A DNA stretch of 64,000 nt, taken from assembly GCA_016713735.1 (NCBI GenBank), contig JADJOP010000032.1, positions 186,001 to 250,000 of the forward strand, read 5' to 3'. The notes beneath the pieces were generated by a model. It did no database searches. It was not told the origin of the DNA and saw nothing but the letters and a program-made list of their open reading frames with translations. The translations under genes and the position numbers were made by a program. The DNA is from Bryobacterales bacterium (GTDB taxonomy: Bacteria > Acidobacteriota > Terriglobia > Bryobacterales > Bryobacteraceae). Below are positions 17,250-26,444 of this stretch, piece after piece. Each line of letters starts with the position of its first letter. Position 1 is the first letter of the stretch.

Positions 17250-18980
17250 TTACGCCTTCGCTTTCGGCATCGCCTCGGCCACCAGCGCGGCCACCTTGGC
17301 CGCGGCCTCGCCGACAGCCGCTTCCGCCATCGTCTTGCCCGCACGCACGGCGATCTCCACCTTGCCCTCGCTCAACTTCTTGCCCACCGTGATGCGATAG
17401 GGAATGCCGATCAGCTCGGCGTCCTTGAACTTCACGCCGGGGCGTTCGTCGCGGTCGTCGAGCACGGTGTCCAACCCTAGCGCCTTGCATTCGGCATAGA
17501 GCGATTCGGCCGCCTTGCGCTGCCCTTCATCGCTCATGTTCACCGGCGTCACCACCACGGTGAACGGCGCAATCGACACCGGCAAAACGATGCCGTCCTT
17601 GTCGTGATAGAGCTCGATGGCCCCGCACAGAATGCGCTCCACGCCGATGCCGTAGCTGCCCATGATCGGCGTGAATTCCTTGCCGTCCTCGCCCAACACG
17701 CGCAGGCCCATCGACTCCGAGTAGCGGTAGCCCAGCTTGAAGATGTGGCCCACCTCCATCGCCTTGTCGATGCGAAGCGGCTCGCCCGTGCCGGCGCAGG
17801 TATCCCCGGCGTTCACCTGCCGAAGGTCGGCCCATTCGGGCTTGAAGTCCTCGTCGGGCGTGACGTTCTTCAGATGGTAGTCATCCTTATTGGCGCCGCA
17901 GATCATATTCTTGCGGCCCTGCAGGGCCATGTCGGCGAGCAAGCGGATCTTCTTCGTGTCGATGCCCACCGGACCGAGCGACCCGGCATCGGCGCCGAGC
18001 GCCTCGCGCATCTCTTCCGGATGCGCCGGACGCACCTCCTGAGCCTTCAGGTAGGAGCTGAACTTGGTTTCGTTCAACGAATGGTCGCCGCGCAGGACGA
18101 CCACTACGAGCTTGCCGTCAGCAGCCATCACGAGGCTTTTCATCTGCGACGTCTCGGGCAGCTTTGTGAACGCGGCCACCTCGGCGATCGTCTTCTGTCC
18201 CGGCGTGTGAAACTCTTCCGGCGCCAGATCGCCATCGGGGTCGGCCACAGCCGGCGCCACAGGCACGCTCACGGCCTTCTCCATGTTCGCCGCATACTTT
18301 GAGGCCGGCGCGTGCACGACAAGGTCCTCACCCGCGTCGGTCACCACCATGAACTCGTTCGACTGCGACCCGCCCATCGAACCCGAATCCGCCTGCACAT
18401 CGAAATACTGCAAGCCGCAGCGGTCAAAGATGCGGCAGTAGGTTGCGTGATGCGCATCGAAGGAACGGTCCAGGCCCGCCGCATCGATGTCGAACGAGTA
18501 GCTGTCCTTCATCGTGAACTGCCGTGTACGCAGCAATCCGCTCTTCGGCCTGGGCTCATCGCGGAACTTGGTTTGGATCTGATACCAGATCTGCGGCAGT
18601 TGCTTGTAGCTGCGCAATTCGCCGCGCGCCACCGCCGTCATGATCTCCTCGTGGGTCATGCCCAGGCAGAGCGGCCGCCCGAAGCGGTCGCGCAGGCGGA
18701 ACATGTTGTCGCCCATCACATCCCAGCGGCCCGATTCCTGCCACACCTCGGCCGGATTGAGCGCCGGCAGGTAGAACTCCTGCGCCCCCATGGCGTCCAT
18801 CTCCTCGCGCACAATCTTCGTGATCTTGAGGATCGACCGCTGCGCGAGAAACAAGTAGTTGTAGATGCCGGCCGATAACTGCCGCACATAGCCGGCGCGC
18901 ACCATCAGCCGGTGGCTGGCCACCTCTGCGTCAGCCGGGTCTTCGCGCAACGTGGGGATAAAGAGCTTGCTCCAGAGCAT
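17250..18980 (-). CDS. proS: Prolyl-tRNA synthetase (bacterial type)
   Basis: Charges tRNA-Pro. From the ATG at 18980 it is 576 aa, the length of the bacterial form with an inserted editing domain. Class II motifs are seen in AQEFYLPALNPAEVWQESGRW, FRDEPRPKSGLLRTRQFTMKD and MGSYGIGVERILCGAIE. The editing domain lies near KSLVMAADGKLVVVVLRGDH, and the anticodon-binding domain closes the protein. The frame stays open far upstream, antisense to rpiB and glyA; that part is not coding. Confidence 0.96.
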   Translation of the reverse strand: MLWSKLFIPTLREDPADAEVASHRLMVRAGYVRQLSAGIYNYLFLAQRSILKITKIVREEMDAMGAQEFYLPALNPAEVWQESGRWDVMGDNMFRLRDRFGRPLCLGMTHEEIMTAVARGELRSYKQLPQIWYQIQTKFRDEPRPKSGLLRTRQFTMKDSYSFDIDAAGLDRSFDAHHATYCRIFDRCGLQYFDVQADSGSMGGSQSNEFMVVTDAGEDLVVHAPASKYAANMEKAVSVPVAPAVADPDGDLAPEEFHTPGQKTIAEVAAFTKLPETSQMKSLVMAADGKLVVVVLRGDHSLNETKFSSYLKAQEVRPAHPEEMREALGADAGSLGPVGIDTKKIRLLADMALQGRKNMICGANKDDYHLKNVTPDEDFKPEWADLRQVNAGDTCAGTGEPLRIDKAMEVGHIFKLGYRYSESMGLRVLGEDGKEFTPIMGSYGIGVERILCGAIELYHDKDGIVLPVSIAPFTVVVTPVNMSDEGQRKAAESLYAECKALGLDTVLDDRDERPGVKFKDAELIGIPYRITVGKKLSEGKVEIAVRAGKTMAEAAVGEAAAKVAALVAEAMPKAKA

Positions 18981-19101
18981 GATGGGTGTCCGTGAAAAAG
19001 TCCGTTTCGTGGGGTGTCCGGCTCCCGGCCTGCTTCGTCCGCTCCGTGCATGGCACTTGCCCGCGGCGGACACCGGAATTCGGGAAACCCCGATTTTAGC
19101 A

Positions 19102-19110
19102 TGGTAAAAT
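19102..19110 (+). promoter_or_regulatory. Possible extended -10 before rpiB
   Basis: TGGTAAAAT fits TGn plus TAAAAT and lies 14 nt before the rpiB ATG at 19125. The same bases form an alternative in-frame ATG at 19101, which would make rpiB 8 residues longer. Confidence 0.3.
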
Positions 19111-19124
19111 TGGACCAAACCCCC

Positions 19125-19568
19125 ATGAAAATCGCTCTCGCCGCCGATCATGCCGGCTTCTTGTTGAAGGAAAAGCTGCGCGAACATCTGCGGTCGGCGG
19201 GCCACGAGGTGACCGACCTCGGCACCACTTCCACGGAGTCCACCGACTACCCCGACTTCGCAGCCGCTGTCGGCCGCCAGGTCGCCTCCGGCGAGGCCGA
19301 GCGGGGCATTCTGGTGTGCTCGTCCGGCGTCGGCATGTCGATTGCCGCCAACAAGATCCACGGTGTCCGCGCCGCCATGGGCACGCACACCGATGAGGTC
19401 GCCCTCGTGCGCGGCCACAACGATGCCAACGTCCTCACCCTCGGCGCCACCTTCACCCAGGAGCCCGAGGCGCAGGCGATGGTCGACGTCTTTCTCAGCA
19501 CCCCGTTTGATGGCGGACGGCACGCCCGCCGCGTCGGCAAGATCATGCAACTGGAGAGCAAGCCGTAA
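19125..19568 (+). CDS. rpiB: Ribose-5-phosphate isomerase B
   Basis: Interconverts ribulose 5-phosphate and ribose 5-phosphate. The ATG at 19125 gives 147 aa beginning MKIALAADHAGF, with the catalytic Cys in GILVCSSGVGMSIAANK and the phosphate-binding RGHNDANVLTLG segment. All family landmarks are present. No Shine-Dalgarno sequence precedes it. It is followed 39 nt later by glyA and probably shares its transcript. Confidence 0.93.
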   Translation: MKIALAADHAGFLLKEKLREHLRSAGHEVTDLGTTSTESTDYPDFAAAVGRQVASGEAERGILVCSSGVGMSIAANKIHGVRAAMGTHTDEVALVRGHNDANVLTLGATFTQEPEAQAMVDVFLSTPFDGGRHARRVGKIMQLESKP

Positions 19569-19607
19569 GGCGCGCCTCCGCCGGCCCCAGGAGATCCTGA
19601 TAGAACC

Positions 19608-20918
19608 ATGTCCAGCACCAACTCTCAAGAACAGCAGCGGATGGCCCGCCCCCTCGCTCAAGTCGATCCCGCCGTGTATGAGGCGATCCAGCAGGAGCTC
19701 GACCGGCAGAACTCGCGCCTGGAACTGATCGCCAGCGAGAACTTCACTTCGGAAGCCGTTCTGGAAGCCACCTCCAGCGTCTTCACCAACAAATACGCCG
19801 AAGGCTATCCCGGCAAGCGCTACTACGGCGGCTGCGAATATGCCGATATCGTCGAGAACCTCGCCCGCGACCGCGCCAAGCAGTTGTTCAAAGCCGAATA
19901 CGCCAACGTCCAGCCCCACTCCGGCTCCCAAGCCAATGCTGCCGCCTATTCGGCCGTGCTCAGCCCCGGCGACACTATTCTCGGCATGGACCTGGCCCAC
20001 GGAGGCCATCTCACCCACGGCCATAAGCTCAACTTCTCAGGCAAGCTCTACAACATCGTGGGCTATGGCGTCCGCCCCGATGACCACCGCATCGATTACG
20101 ACAAGCTGGCCGAACTGGCCGCACAGCACAAACCGAAGCTGATCGTTGCCGGCGGCAGCGCCTACCCGCGCATCATCGACTTCGCCCGATTCCGCCAGGT
20201 GGCCGATTCCGTCGGCGCGCTGCTCATGGTCGACATGGCCCACTTCTCCGGTCTCGTCGCCGCCGGCGTGCACCCCAATCCTTGTGAATATGCCGACATC
20301 GTGACGTCGACCACCCACAAAACGCTGCGTGGCCCGCGCTCCGGCCTCATCCTGTGCCGCGAGTCCCTCGGCCCGGCCATCGATAAGAACGTGTTCCCAG
20401 GCCACCAGGGCGGCCCGCTCGTCCATGTCATCGCCGCCAAGGCCGTGTGTTTCCTTGAGGCGCTCCAGCCCGAATTCATCGAATACCAGAAGCGCGTGAA
20501 GGCCAACGCCGCCGTTCTCGCCCAAGGAATGGTCGACGCCGGGTTCAAGGTCGTCTCCGGCGGCACCGACACCCACCTCATGCTCGTCGATGTCTTCTCG
20601 CAAGGCGTCCGAGGCAAGGAGGCCGAGCACTCGCTCGACCGCGCCTTCATCACCGCCAATAAGAACGCCATTCCGTTTGACACCAACCCGCCGATGAACC
20701 CGAGCGGCATCCGCCTGGGCAGCCCGGCCGTCACCTCGCGCGGCTTCGGAGAGGACGAGATGAAACTCGTGGCCGCCTTCATCGCCGAGGTCCTCACCGC
20801 CATTCCGCAGGGCGAAACCAAACTCGCCGAGGCCGAAGCTTCGGTCCGCCGCAAGGTGGGCACGCTCACCGAGCGCTTCCCGCTGTATGCCTGGAAGTTC
20901 GCCCATACACCGGCTTAA
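19608..20918 (+). CDS. glyA: Serine hydroxymethyltransferase
   Basis: Interconverts serine and glycine with tetrahydrofolate and supplies one-carbon units. The 436-aa protein shows RLELIASENFTS, YAEGYPGKRYYGG, the PLP lysine in TSTTHKTLRGPRSG and FPGHQGGPL. AGGAG is about 15 nt upstream of the ATG. Full length and intact. Confidence 0.97.
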   Translation: MSSTNSQEQQRMARPLAQVDPAVYEAIQQELDRQNSRLELIASENFTSEAVLEATSSVFTNKYAEGYPGKRYYGGCEYADIVENLARDRAKQLFKAEYANVQPHSGSQANAAAYSAVLSPGDTILGMDLAHGGHLTHGHKLNFSGKLYNIVGYGVRPDDHRIDYDKLAELAAQHKPKLIVAGGSAYPRIIDFARFRQVADSVGALLMVDMAHFSGLVAAGVHPNPCEYADIVTSTTHKTLRGPRSGLILCRESLGPAIDKNVFPGHQGGPLVHVIAAKAVCFLEALQPEFIEYQKRVKANAAVLAQGMVDAGFKVVSGGTDTHLMLVDVFSQGVRGKEAEHSLDRAFITANKNAIPFDTNPPMNPSGIRLGSPAVTSRGFGEDEMKLVAAFIAEVLTAIPQGETKLAEAEASVRRKVGTLTERFPLYAWKFAHTPA

Positions 20919-20949
20919 CTCATGACGAGCCGAACCGGGAGTCCATCAC

Positions 20950-22101
20950 GTGCGCATCGTTCTTGACGCCCGGCACATTCGCGACTTCGGCATCGGCACC
21001 TATATCCGCAACCTCGTCCACACGCTGGCCCACATCGAGCGTGATGATGAGTTTTATCTGATTTGCTCCACCACCAACGAGGCGGACTTCGCCGGCCTGC
21101 CCGCCAACTTCCATGTCGTCCCCTACGCCCAAAGCGACCGCGCCATTCAGGACAACGCTGCCTTCCCCCTCTTCCTGAAACGCTTCCGCGCCCAGGTTCA
21201 CCACATCCCCTTGAATCGCGTGCCCTACTGGATGCTGCGCCCCTACGTCGTCACCGTGCACGACATGAGCCGCCACCTCTATTCCACCGATTCGCGCTTC
21301 CATCGCCAGGTGAGCATGTGGAAGAGCCGCCATGGACTGCTCCGCGCCAGCCGCGTGATTGCCGTCTCCACAGCCACGCGCCGCGACGTCGAGGAGGTGT
21401 TCCGCGTGCCGGCCCATCTGCTGCGCACCATCCCCAATGCCCTCGACCCGCGCTTCCTCGCCCTGGCCGCCGACGACGCCGGACGCGCCGAGCGCAAACG
21501 CGCTCTGACACGCTACCAGGTGGATTACCCCTACGTCCTCTACGCCGGCAACATCAAACCGCAGAAGAACATCCCCCGGCTCATCGAAGCCTTCGCCGTG
21601 CTCCGCGGCGAACTCGTCTCGCACCCCGTCTACAGCGACATCCGGCTCATCATCATCGGCGACGACATCGTCCAACACCCCAGCGTCCGCCGCGCCGTCC
21701 ACCAGATGCGCATCGGCGGCGCCGTGCGCTTCCTCGGCTTCGTCCCGCAGGATATGCTGCAGGCATTTTACGAGTCCGCTGAACTGTTCGCCTTCCCCTC
21801 GCTCTACGAGGGCTTCGGCTTGCCGCCGTTGGAGGCCATGGCCTGCGGCACGCCCGTACTCACGTCCAACGTCAGTTCGCTGCCCGAGGTGGTGGGCGAT
21901 GCCGCGCTCACCGTCAACCCTGAGAACGTCTTTGAAATCGCCCGCGGGCTGAAGGAAATCCTCCTCGACGACGCGTTACGCTCTTCGCTCATCGAAAAGG
22001 GAAAGGTGCGCATCAACCGCTTCTCTTGGGATCAAACCGCGCGCGAAGTCCTGGAGACTTATCGCGACGTGGCTGCCTTGGGCGCCGCTGCCGGGCGCTG
22101 A
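20950..22101 (+). CDS. GT4-family glycosyltransferase
   Basis: A 383-aa retaining glycosyltransferase. The N-terminal domain opens MRIVLDARHIRDFGIGTYIRN, and the C-terminal GT-B domain has VLYAGNIKPQKNIPRLIEAF and PSLYEGFGLPPLEAMACGTPVL, with the E-x7-E motif. The GTG start is supported by GGGAG 8 nt upstream. Sugar donor and acceptor are unknown; cell-surface polysaccharide synthesis is likely. Its end overlaps the convergent HTH gene by 43 bp. Confidence 0.9.
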   Translation: MRIVLDARHIRDFGIGTYIRNLVHTLAHIERDDEFYLICSTTNEADFAGLPANFHVVPYAQSDRAIQDNAAFPLFLKRFRAQVHHIPLNRVPYWMLRPYVVTVHDMSRHLYSTDSRFHRQVSMWKSRHGLLRASRVIAVSTATRRDVEEVFRVPAHLLRTIPNALDPRFLALAADDAGRAERKRALTRYQVDYPYVLYAGNIKPQKNIPRLIEAFAVLRGELVSHPVYSDIRLIIIGDDIVQHPSVRRAVHQMRIGGAVRFLGFVPQDMLQAFYESAELFAFPSLYEGFGLPPLEAMACGTPVLTSNVSSLPEVVGDAALTVNPENVFEIARGLKEILLDDALRSSLIEKGKVRINRFSWDQTAREVLETYRDVAALGAAAGR

Positions 22102-22370
22102 AGTTGGAGTGGCCGCAATTCCCTTCCCGGCGGTTTGCGCCCTACCGCCAGATCTTCGCCTGTCACCAGGTCGCCCACCGAGAGGTTGAGTTCAAGCATC
22201 AAGAGATCGGCGACTTCGGCCGTGAGGATGCGCGCGCCCTTCAGCACGTTGTGCACATGAGCCTGCGACATGCCGATGCGCTTGGCCAGATTGCGTTCCG
22301 TGAGTTCTCCATTGCGGATGCGGCCGTTTAGATTCGATTTCAAAGCCACCAGCAGATCCTGCATCAACAT
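22059..22370 (-). CDS. Small XRE-like helix-turn-helix protein
   Basis: From the ATG at 22370, preceded by GGAGGAGGT at 7 nt, the protein is 103 aa. Residues about 20-65 form an XRE-type HTH (NLAKRIGMSQAHVHNVLKG, AEVADLLMLELNLS). A basic proline/alanine-rich tail follows and overlaps the antisense end of the glycosyltransferase. A 7-bp inverted repeat and a plausible promoter lie directly upstream, so it may repress itself. Confidence 0.72.
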   Translation of the reverse strand: MLMQDLLVALKSNLNGRIRNGELTERNLAKRIGMSQAHVHNVLKGARILTAEVADLLMLELNLSVGDLVTGEDLAVGRKPPGRELRPLQLQRPAAAPKAATSR

Positions 22371-22387
22371 GGCAGGCACCTCCTCCC

Positions 22388-22406
22388 TTTCAATAGCTGA
22401 TTGAAA
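22388..22406 (-). promoter_or_regulatory. Inverted-repeat operator candidate of the HTH gene
   Basis: TTTCAAT-AGCTG-ATTGAAA is a perfect 7-bp inverted repeat with a 5-bp spacer. It begins where the -10 of the minus-strand promoter ends, so it covers the expected transcript start of the HTH gene. This is the classic place for an autorepressor site. Confidence 0.45.
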
Positions 22407-22433
22407 TATAGCGCGAAATAAGTTCAGTTTCGA
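22405..22433 (-). promoter_or_regulatory. Sigma-70-like promoter of the HTH gene
   Basis: On the minus strand TCGAAA (22433-22428; 4 of 6) is followed after 17 bp by TATATT (22410-22405; 5 of 6). The spacing is optimal, and the start at 22370 lies about 35 nt downstream of the -10. Confidence 0.5.
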
Positions 22434-22521
22434 TAAGAAAATCTCAAAAATGTAGGTATTTTAATAATCGCGCGACAGTCGAGTATCACTTTTGTATTCA
22501 ATAGAAGATGCTCTTCCGATC

Positions 22522-22535
22522 CCCACAAGTGTGGG
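22522..22535. repeat. Short perfect dyad CCCACA-AG-TGTGGG
   Basis: A 6-bp perfect inverted repeat with a 2-bp centre in the AT-rich 290-bp spacer between the divergent HTH and zinc-motif genes. A further CCCACA half-site lies at 22546-22551. It could be a protein-binding site. Confidence 0.35.
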
Positions 22536-22564
22536 TATTCGACCTCCCACAATTCTCCTTGATA

Positions 22565-22592
22565 TTGACGATTTATCTCGATCCGATACCAT
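22565..22592 (+). promoter_or_regulatory. Possible promoter of the zinc-motif gene
   Basis: TTGACG (5 of 6) and TACCAT (4 of 6) are separated by 16 bp, about 70 nt upstream of the ATG at 22661. The rest of 22371-22660 is AT-rich and holds no gene that I can support. Confidence 0.35.
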
Positions 22593-22660
22593 CACAACTG
22601 TTGGTTACGCCGCCCAGACAAGTCGGCAATCATTCGAGAGAGAAATACGGACTACTCACT

Positions 22661-23245
22661 ATGGAATGGACTCGATCGGAAACACTTGCCCTCGCCCATC
22701 AGCAGTGCGCTCACTGTCATGGGCTTGGCCTTCTGCTCGGACGCAAATCGCACTGGTCTCCGTGCAATTGCGTCTTGCGCTCGGTCTTCCGCGCTTGCTA
22801 CGCGCGGTTCCGTCGCTGCGTGGAAAAGGAGAAGCACCTCAGCCACGTGACCCTCCATTTGATGGGAGGCAAGAACCAGCGCCGCAGTTGGGGCCGCAAG
22901 GATGAGGAGTACATCGCCGATTTCACGCTCATGTCCAAACGCCACCTGGATGAGGCGGAGTATCAGATATTCAAATTCCATTTCTTACTCGGGGCGGATT
23001 GGAAACTCTGCTGCCGGCGTTTGAACATGGAGCGCGGCAACTTCTTCCACGCCGTCTACCGCATCCAGCAGAAACTCGGCCGCGCCTTTCGCGAAACCAA
23101 GCCCTACGGCCTGTTCCCGCTCGACGAGTACTTCAACACGCTTTCGCGCCGCGAAACCCAGCCCCGCATGCTGGAACTCGCCAACGACCCCCGGCGCAAC
23201 ACGCTTTCCTTCCCGGTAACGACCCGCCTCGACAAAGCCGCTTAA
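22661..23245 (+). CDS. Zinc-motif protein with a sigma-region-4-like HTH
   Basis: I do not recognise a named family. From the ATG at 22661 (194 aa) the N-terminus has a Cys cluster: CAHCHGLG (Cys16, Cys19), CNC (Cys35, Cys37), then Cys46 and Cys53, resembling a small zinc-binding fold. Residues about 96-143 (LDEAEYQIFKFHFLLG, CCRRLNMERGNFFHAVYRI) look like region 4 of sigma factors, with a recognition helix around RGNFFHAVYRIQQKLG. The basic middle (KNQRRSWGRK) suits nucleic-acid binding. The combination recalls phage Q-type antiterminators but this is only a resemblance. It has its own strong terminator and is divergent from the small HTH gene. Confidence 0.65.
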   Translation: MEWTRSETLALAHQQCAHCHGLGLLLGRKSHWSPCNCVLRSVFRACYARFRRCVEKEKHLSHVTLHLMGGKNQRRSWGRKDEEYIADFTLMSKRHLDEAEYQIFKFHFLLGADWKLCCRRLNMERGNFFHAVYRIQQKLGRAFRETKPYGLFPLDEYFNTLSRRETQPRMLELANDPRRNTLSFPVTTRLDKAA

Positions 23246-23270
23246 TTCCCACCAGAGCCCTGCCGCAGTC

Positions 23271-23308
23271 CGGCCGCCGGCCTTACCACCCGGCGGCCGT
23301 TTCCTTTT
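23271..23308 (+). terminator. Rho-independent terminator
   Basis: CGGCCGCCGG (23271-23280) and CCGGCGGCCG (23290-23299) pair perfectly over 10 bp around a 9-nt loop and are followed by TTTCCTTTT. It lies 25 nt downstream of the zinc-motif gene. Confidence 0.8.
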
Positions 23309-23334
23309 GCGGCTGCGCTTCCGGGCGATACAAT
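23307..23334 (+). promoter_or_regulatory. Promoter of the DUF1080 gene
   Basis: TTGCGG (3 of 6) and TACAAT (5 of 6) with a 16-bp spacer. The -10 ends 7 nt before the ATG at 23342 and there is no Shine-Dalgarno sequence, so the mRNA may be leaderless. Confidence 0.4.
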
Positions 23335-23341
23335 ACACCCC

Positions 23342-23986
<645 letters not shown>

Positions 23987-24011
23987 ACGATTGACGGCTC
24001 ACCCACCGTCT

Positions 24012-25319
24012 CTACCCCTTGATACAGAACAGCGTCGTGCGCGAGCGCAGGTAGAGCGTGTTGTCGACGACGATGGGCGAGGAGATGAAGCTCTGGCCGG
24101 CCATGGTATTGGTCTCCACCACCTCGAACTTCGGTCCGGCGTTCAGCACGAACACATCCTCTTCCTCGCTTGCCAGGTAGAGCTTGCCGCCGGCCATCAC
24201 GGGCGAGGCCTTAAAGCTGACGGCCTTGGGCAGGCGCTGCTGGTGATAGTGCGGCGTGCCGGTCTTGGGGTCAAAGCAACTCACCATGCCGGTGTCGGTG
24301 ATGAAGTAGTAGAGCCCCTCGTGCATCACCGGCGCGGCAGTGTAACTGTTGCCGCGCTGGTTTTGCCACAGGATGGCGTCGGTGCCGGTGAGGTCGCCCG
24401 TGCGGCCAAGTTTGATGGCCATGAGGTTGGGGTCGCGGAAGCCGCTCATGACGAGCGCGATGTCGTCGATGACGAGCGGCTGCGGAATCACGTTCGGCCC
24501 CAGGCCGCCCACCTCCCACAACACCTTGCCGGTCTTCAATTCATAGCTCATGGTGCGACGCGTCGCGCTGACGATGGCCTGGCGCACGCCGCCATGGGTA
24601 ATCACCAGCGGGCCGCTCCAGGAGGAGATCTCGTCACGCTCGTGTTTCCAGATCTGCTCGCCAGTGGTGGCGTCCAGCGCCGTCAGAAACGAACCGGACT
24701 CCTGGTCGAACTTGACGAGCAGGATGCCGGAATCGAGCGCCGTCGGTGCGCCTTCGCCAAAGGCATTGCGCATGCGCATCGCGACGCCGTCCTTCTGCCA
24801 GAGAAGTTTGCCGTTGAGGTCGTAGCAGAACAGGCCGCGCGAGCCGAAGCTCGCATAGAGCCGCTTGCCGTCGGTGATGGGCGAGTTAGAGGCAAAGCTG
24901 CCGTAGGTCTGGTGGTAGCCTTCGTGGGGCTTGGCGGTCTTGGCGGTCTGCTCCCAGAGCAGCTTGCCGCTGCGGCGGTCCAGGCACATCACCTGGAACT
25001 TGTGCTCGACCATCGGCCCTGCGCCGCCGCCCGCGCGGCGTCCACCGCCTCCGGGCTCAGGAGCCGCCGCCGGAGGTGCGCCGTGCGGAACAGCGGTGGT
25101 GAGGAAGAGCTTTTCACCCCAGGTGACCGGCGTCGAGAATCCGCGGCCGGGGATGTCCAACTTCCAGGCCACCTTGTCGGTGGCCGACCATTTCAGCGGC
25201 GCGCCGGTGGCGGCTACGCCCGTCTGCTGCGGCCCGCGCCAGTGAGGCCAATGGTCCTGGCGCGCCTGCCCCGTTAACGCGGGCGCGGCCAGGAGGGGAA
25301 GAAAGGTTCTGCGTCGCAT
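24012..25319 (-). CDS. Secreted PQQ-type beta-propeller protein
   Basis: The 435-aa protein has a signal peptide (MRRRTFLPLLAAPALTGQA) and a WPHWRGPQQTG start typical of the group. Repeated blades follow, such as GKLLWEQTAKTAK, GKLLWQKDGVAMR, GEQIWKHERDE and TGKVLWEVGG, with a long loop of Pro/Gly near residue 85. No dehydrogenase active site is evident, so an enzyme function is not claimed. It follows alr by 33 nt on the same strand. Its 3' side faces the poly-G tract. Confidence 0.88.
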   Translation of the reverse strand: MRRRTFLPLLAAPALTGQARQDHWPHWRGPQQTGVAATGAPLKWSATDKVAWKLDIPGRGFSTPVTWGEKLFLTTAVPHGAPPAAAPEPGGGGRRAGGGAGPMVEHKFQVMCLDRRSGKLLWEQTAKTAKPHEGYHQTYGSFASNSPITDGKRLYASFGSRGLFCYDLNGKLLWQKDGVAMRMRNAFGEGAPTALDSGILLVKFDQESGSFLTALDATTGEQIWKHERDEISSWSGPLVITHGGVRQAIVSATRRTMSYELKTGKVLWEVGGLGPNVIPQPLVIDDIALVMSGFRDPNLMAIKLGRTGDLTGTDAILWQNQRGNSYTAAPVMHEGLYYFITDTGMVSCFDPKTGTPHYHQQRLPKAVSFKASPVMAGGKLYLASEEEDVFVLNAGPKFEVVETNTMAGQSFISSPIVVDNTLYLRSRTTLFCIKG

Positions 25320-25352
25320 GACAGAGAACGACGTGGCGGCATGGCCCCGGGG

Positions 25353-26444
25353 TTACGGAAGATACACTCTTCGCACGCGTTCATGGATGCCGCAGAGCAG
25401 GGAATAGCTGATCGTGCCGGCGGAACGGGCCAGAGCCTGGGCGTCCTGGGTGAGATCCCCCTCGCGGCCCAGAATCGTAACGGAATCGCCAACTTGTAAG
25501 TGCGGCGCGGCGGTGAGGTCGATGGTGGTGAGGTCCATTGAAACGGCGCCGAGAACCGGGGCCCACTCGCCTGCGGCGATCACGCGGCCGCGGCCGGAAA
25601 GGCGGTGGGGAAGGCCGTCGGCGTAGCCAAGCGCGAGAATGCCGATGCGCATGGGGCGTGGAGTGGTGAAGCCCGCGCCGTAGCCGATGTGTGCGCCCTT
25701 GGGGACATCCTTCACTTCCAGGATGGAGGCCTTCCACGTGAGCGCGGGCTGGAGGCGGAGTTCGCTCGGCGGCGCATCTCCGCGGGCGGGGGAGACGTAA
25801 CCGTAAAGCGCCATGCCAGGGCGAACCATGTTGTGCCAGGCAGCGCGGCGGCCATAGGCGATGGGGATGGTAGAGCAGGCGTGGCGGTAGCGCGGGGCGA
25901 GTCCGGCGGCGTGCAGCGCAGTGGCGGCAGCGTCGAAGGCGGACAGTTGCTCGTCGGTCTGCGTGCCGATGTAGTCCGCGCTCGAAGCGAAGTGCGTCAT
26001 GAGCCCTTCCAACTGCGCCGGGCATTTGCGGACAGCCTCCACGATGGCGGCCACCGGTTCGCGCGTGCCAAGGCGCCCCATCCCGGTGTCGAGCTTCAGG
26101 TGATAGGCCGCGCCGGCGGGCAGTTCGCGCAGGGCATCGAGAGAATGGATGACAGGCGTGAGTCCAAGCCGCGCCACGTGCGGGCCATCGGCCATCACGA
26201 GGATGCGCGCCGCGATGCCGGCCTCGCGTAGTTCCAGCCCTTCCTCGGCATTGGAGACGGCAAACCACTGCGCCCCTTCCTGTTCGAGAACGCGGGCGAC
26301 TTCCACAGCGCCGTGCCGGTAGGCATCGGCCTTGACGACGGCGGCCACCGTGACACCTTCGCCCACCAGATTGCGCACCGCACGGAAGTTCGCGGCTACT
26401 GCCCCGAGCGAGACCTCGACCCACGAACGGCGCGGCAGGCTCAT
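25353..26444 (-). CDS. alr: Alanine racemase
   Basis: Makes D-alanine for peptidoglycan. The ATG at 26444 gives 363 aa beginning MSLPRRSWVEVSLGAVAANF. The PLP lysine is in AAVVKADAYRHG and the catalytic Tyr in HIGYGAGF; RPGMALYG and GAVSMDLTTIDLT are also present. The usual KADAYGHG reads KADAYRHG. Its start overlaps the glycosyltransferase stop (ATGA), so it is co-translated with the polysaccharide cluster. Confidence 0.94.
   Translation of the reverse strand: MSLPRRSWVEVSLGAVAANFRAVRNLVGEGVTVAAVVKADAYRHGAVEVARVLEQEGAQWFAVSNAEEGLELREAGIAARILVMADGPHVARLGLTPVIHSLDALRELPAGAAYHLKLDTGMGRLGTREPVAAIVEAVRKCPAQLEGLMTHFASSADYIGTQTDEQLSAFDAAATALHAAGLAPRYRHACSTIPIAYGRRAAWHNMVRPGMALYGYVSPARGDAPPSELRLQPALTWKASILEVKDVPKGAHIGYGAGFTTPRPMRIGILALGYADGLPHRLSGRGRVIAAGEWAPVLGAVSMDLTTIDLTAAPHLQVGDSVTILGREGDLTQDAQALARSAGTISYSLLCGIHERVRRVYLP

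Noticed and set aside
16108..17344. Arg/Pro-rich N-terminal extension of the class V aminotransferase (start at 17344)
   Set aside because: It lies inside the proS coding region, reads as low-complexity Arg/Trp/Pro, and the family begins at the ATG at 17245.
18981..20024. Open upstream extension of proS, about 348 codons
   Set aside because: It is antisense to rpiB and glyA, which are clear genes, and has no similarity to prolyl-tRNA synthetase; the conserved protein starts at 18980.
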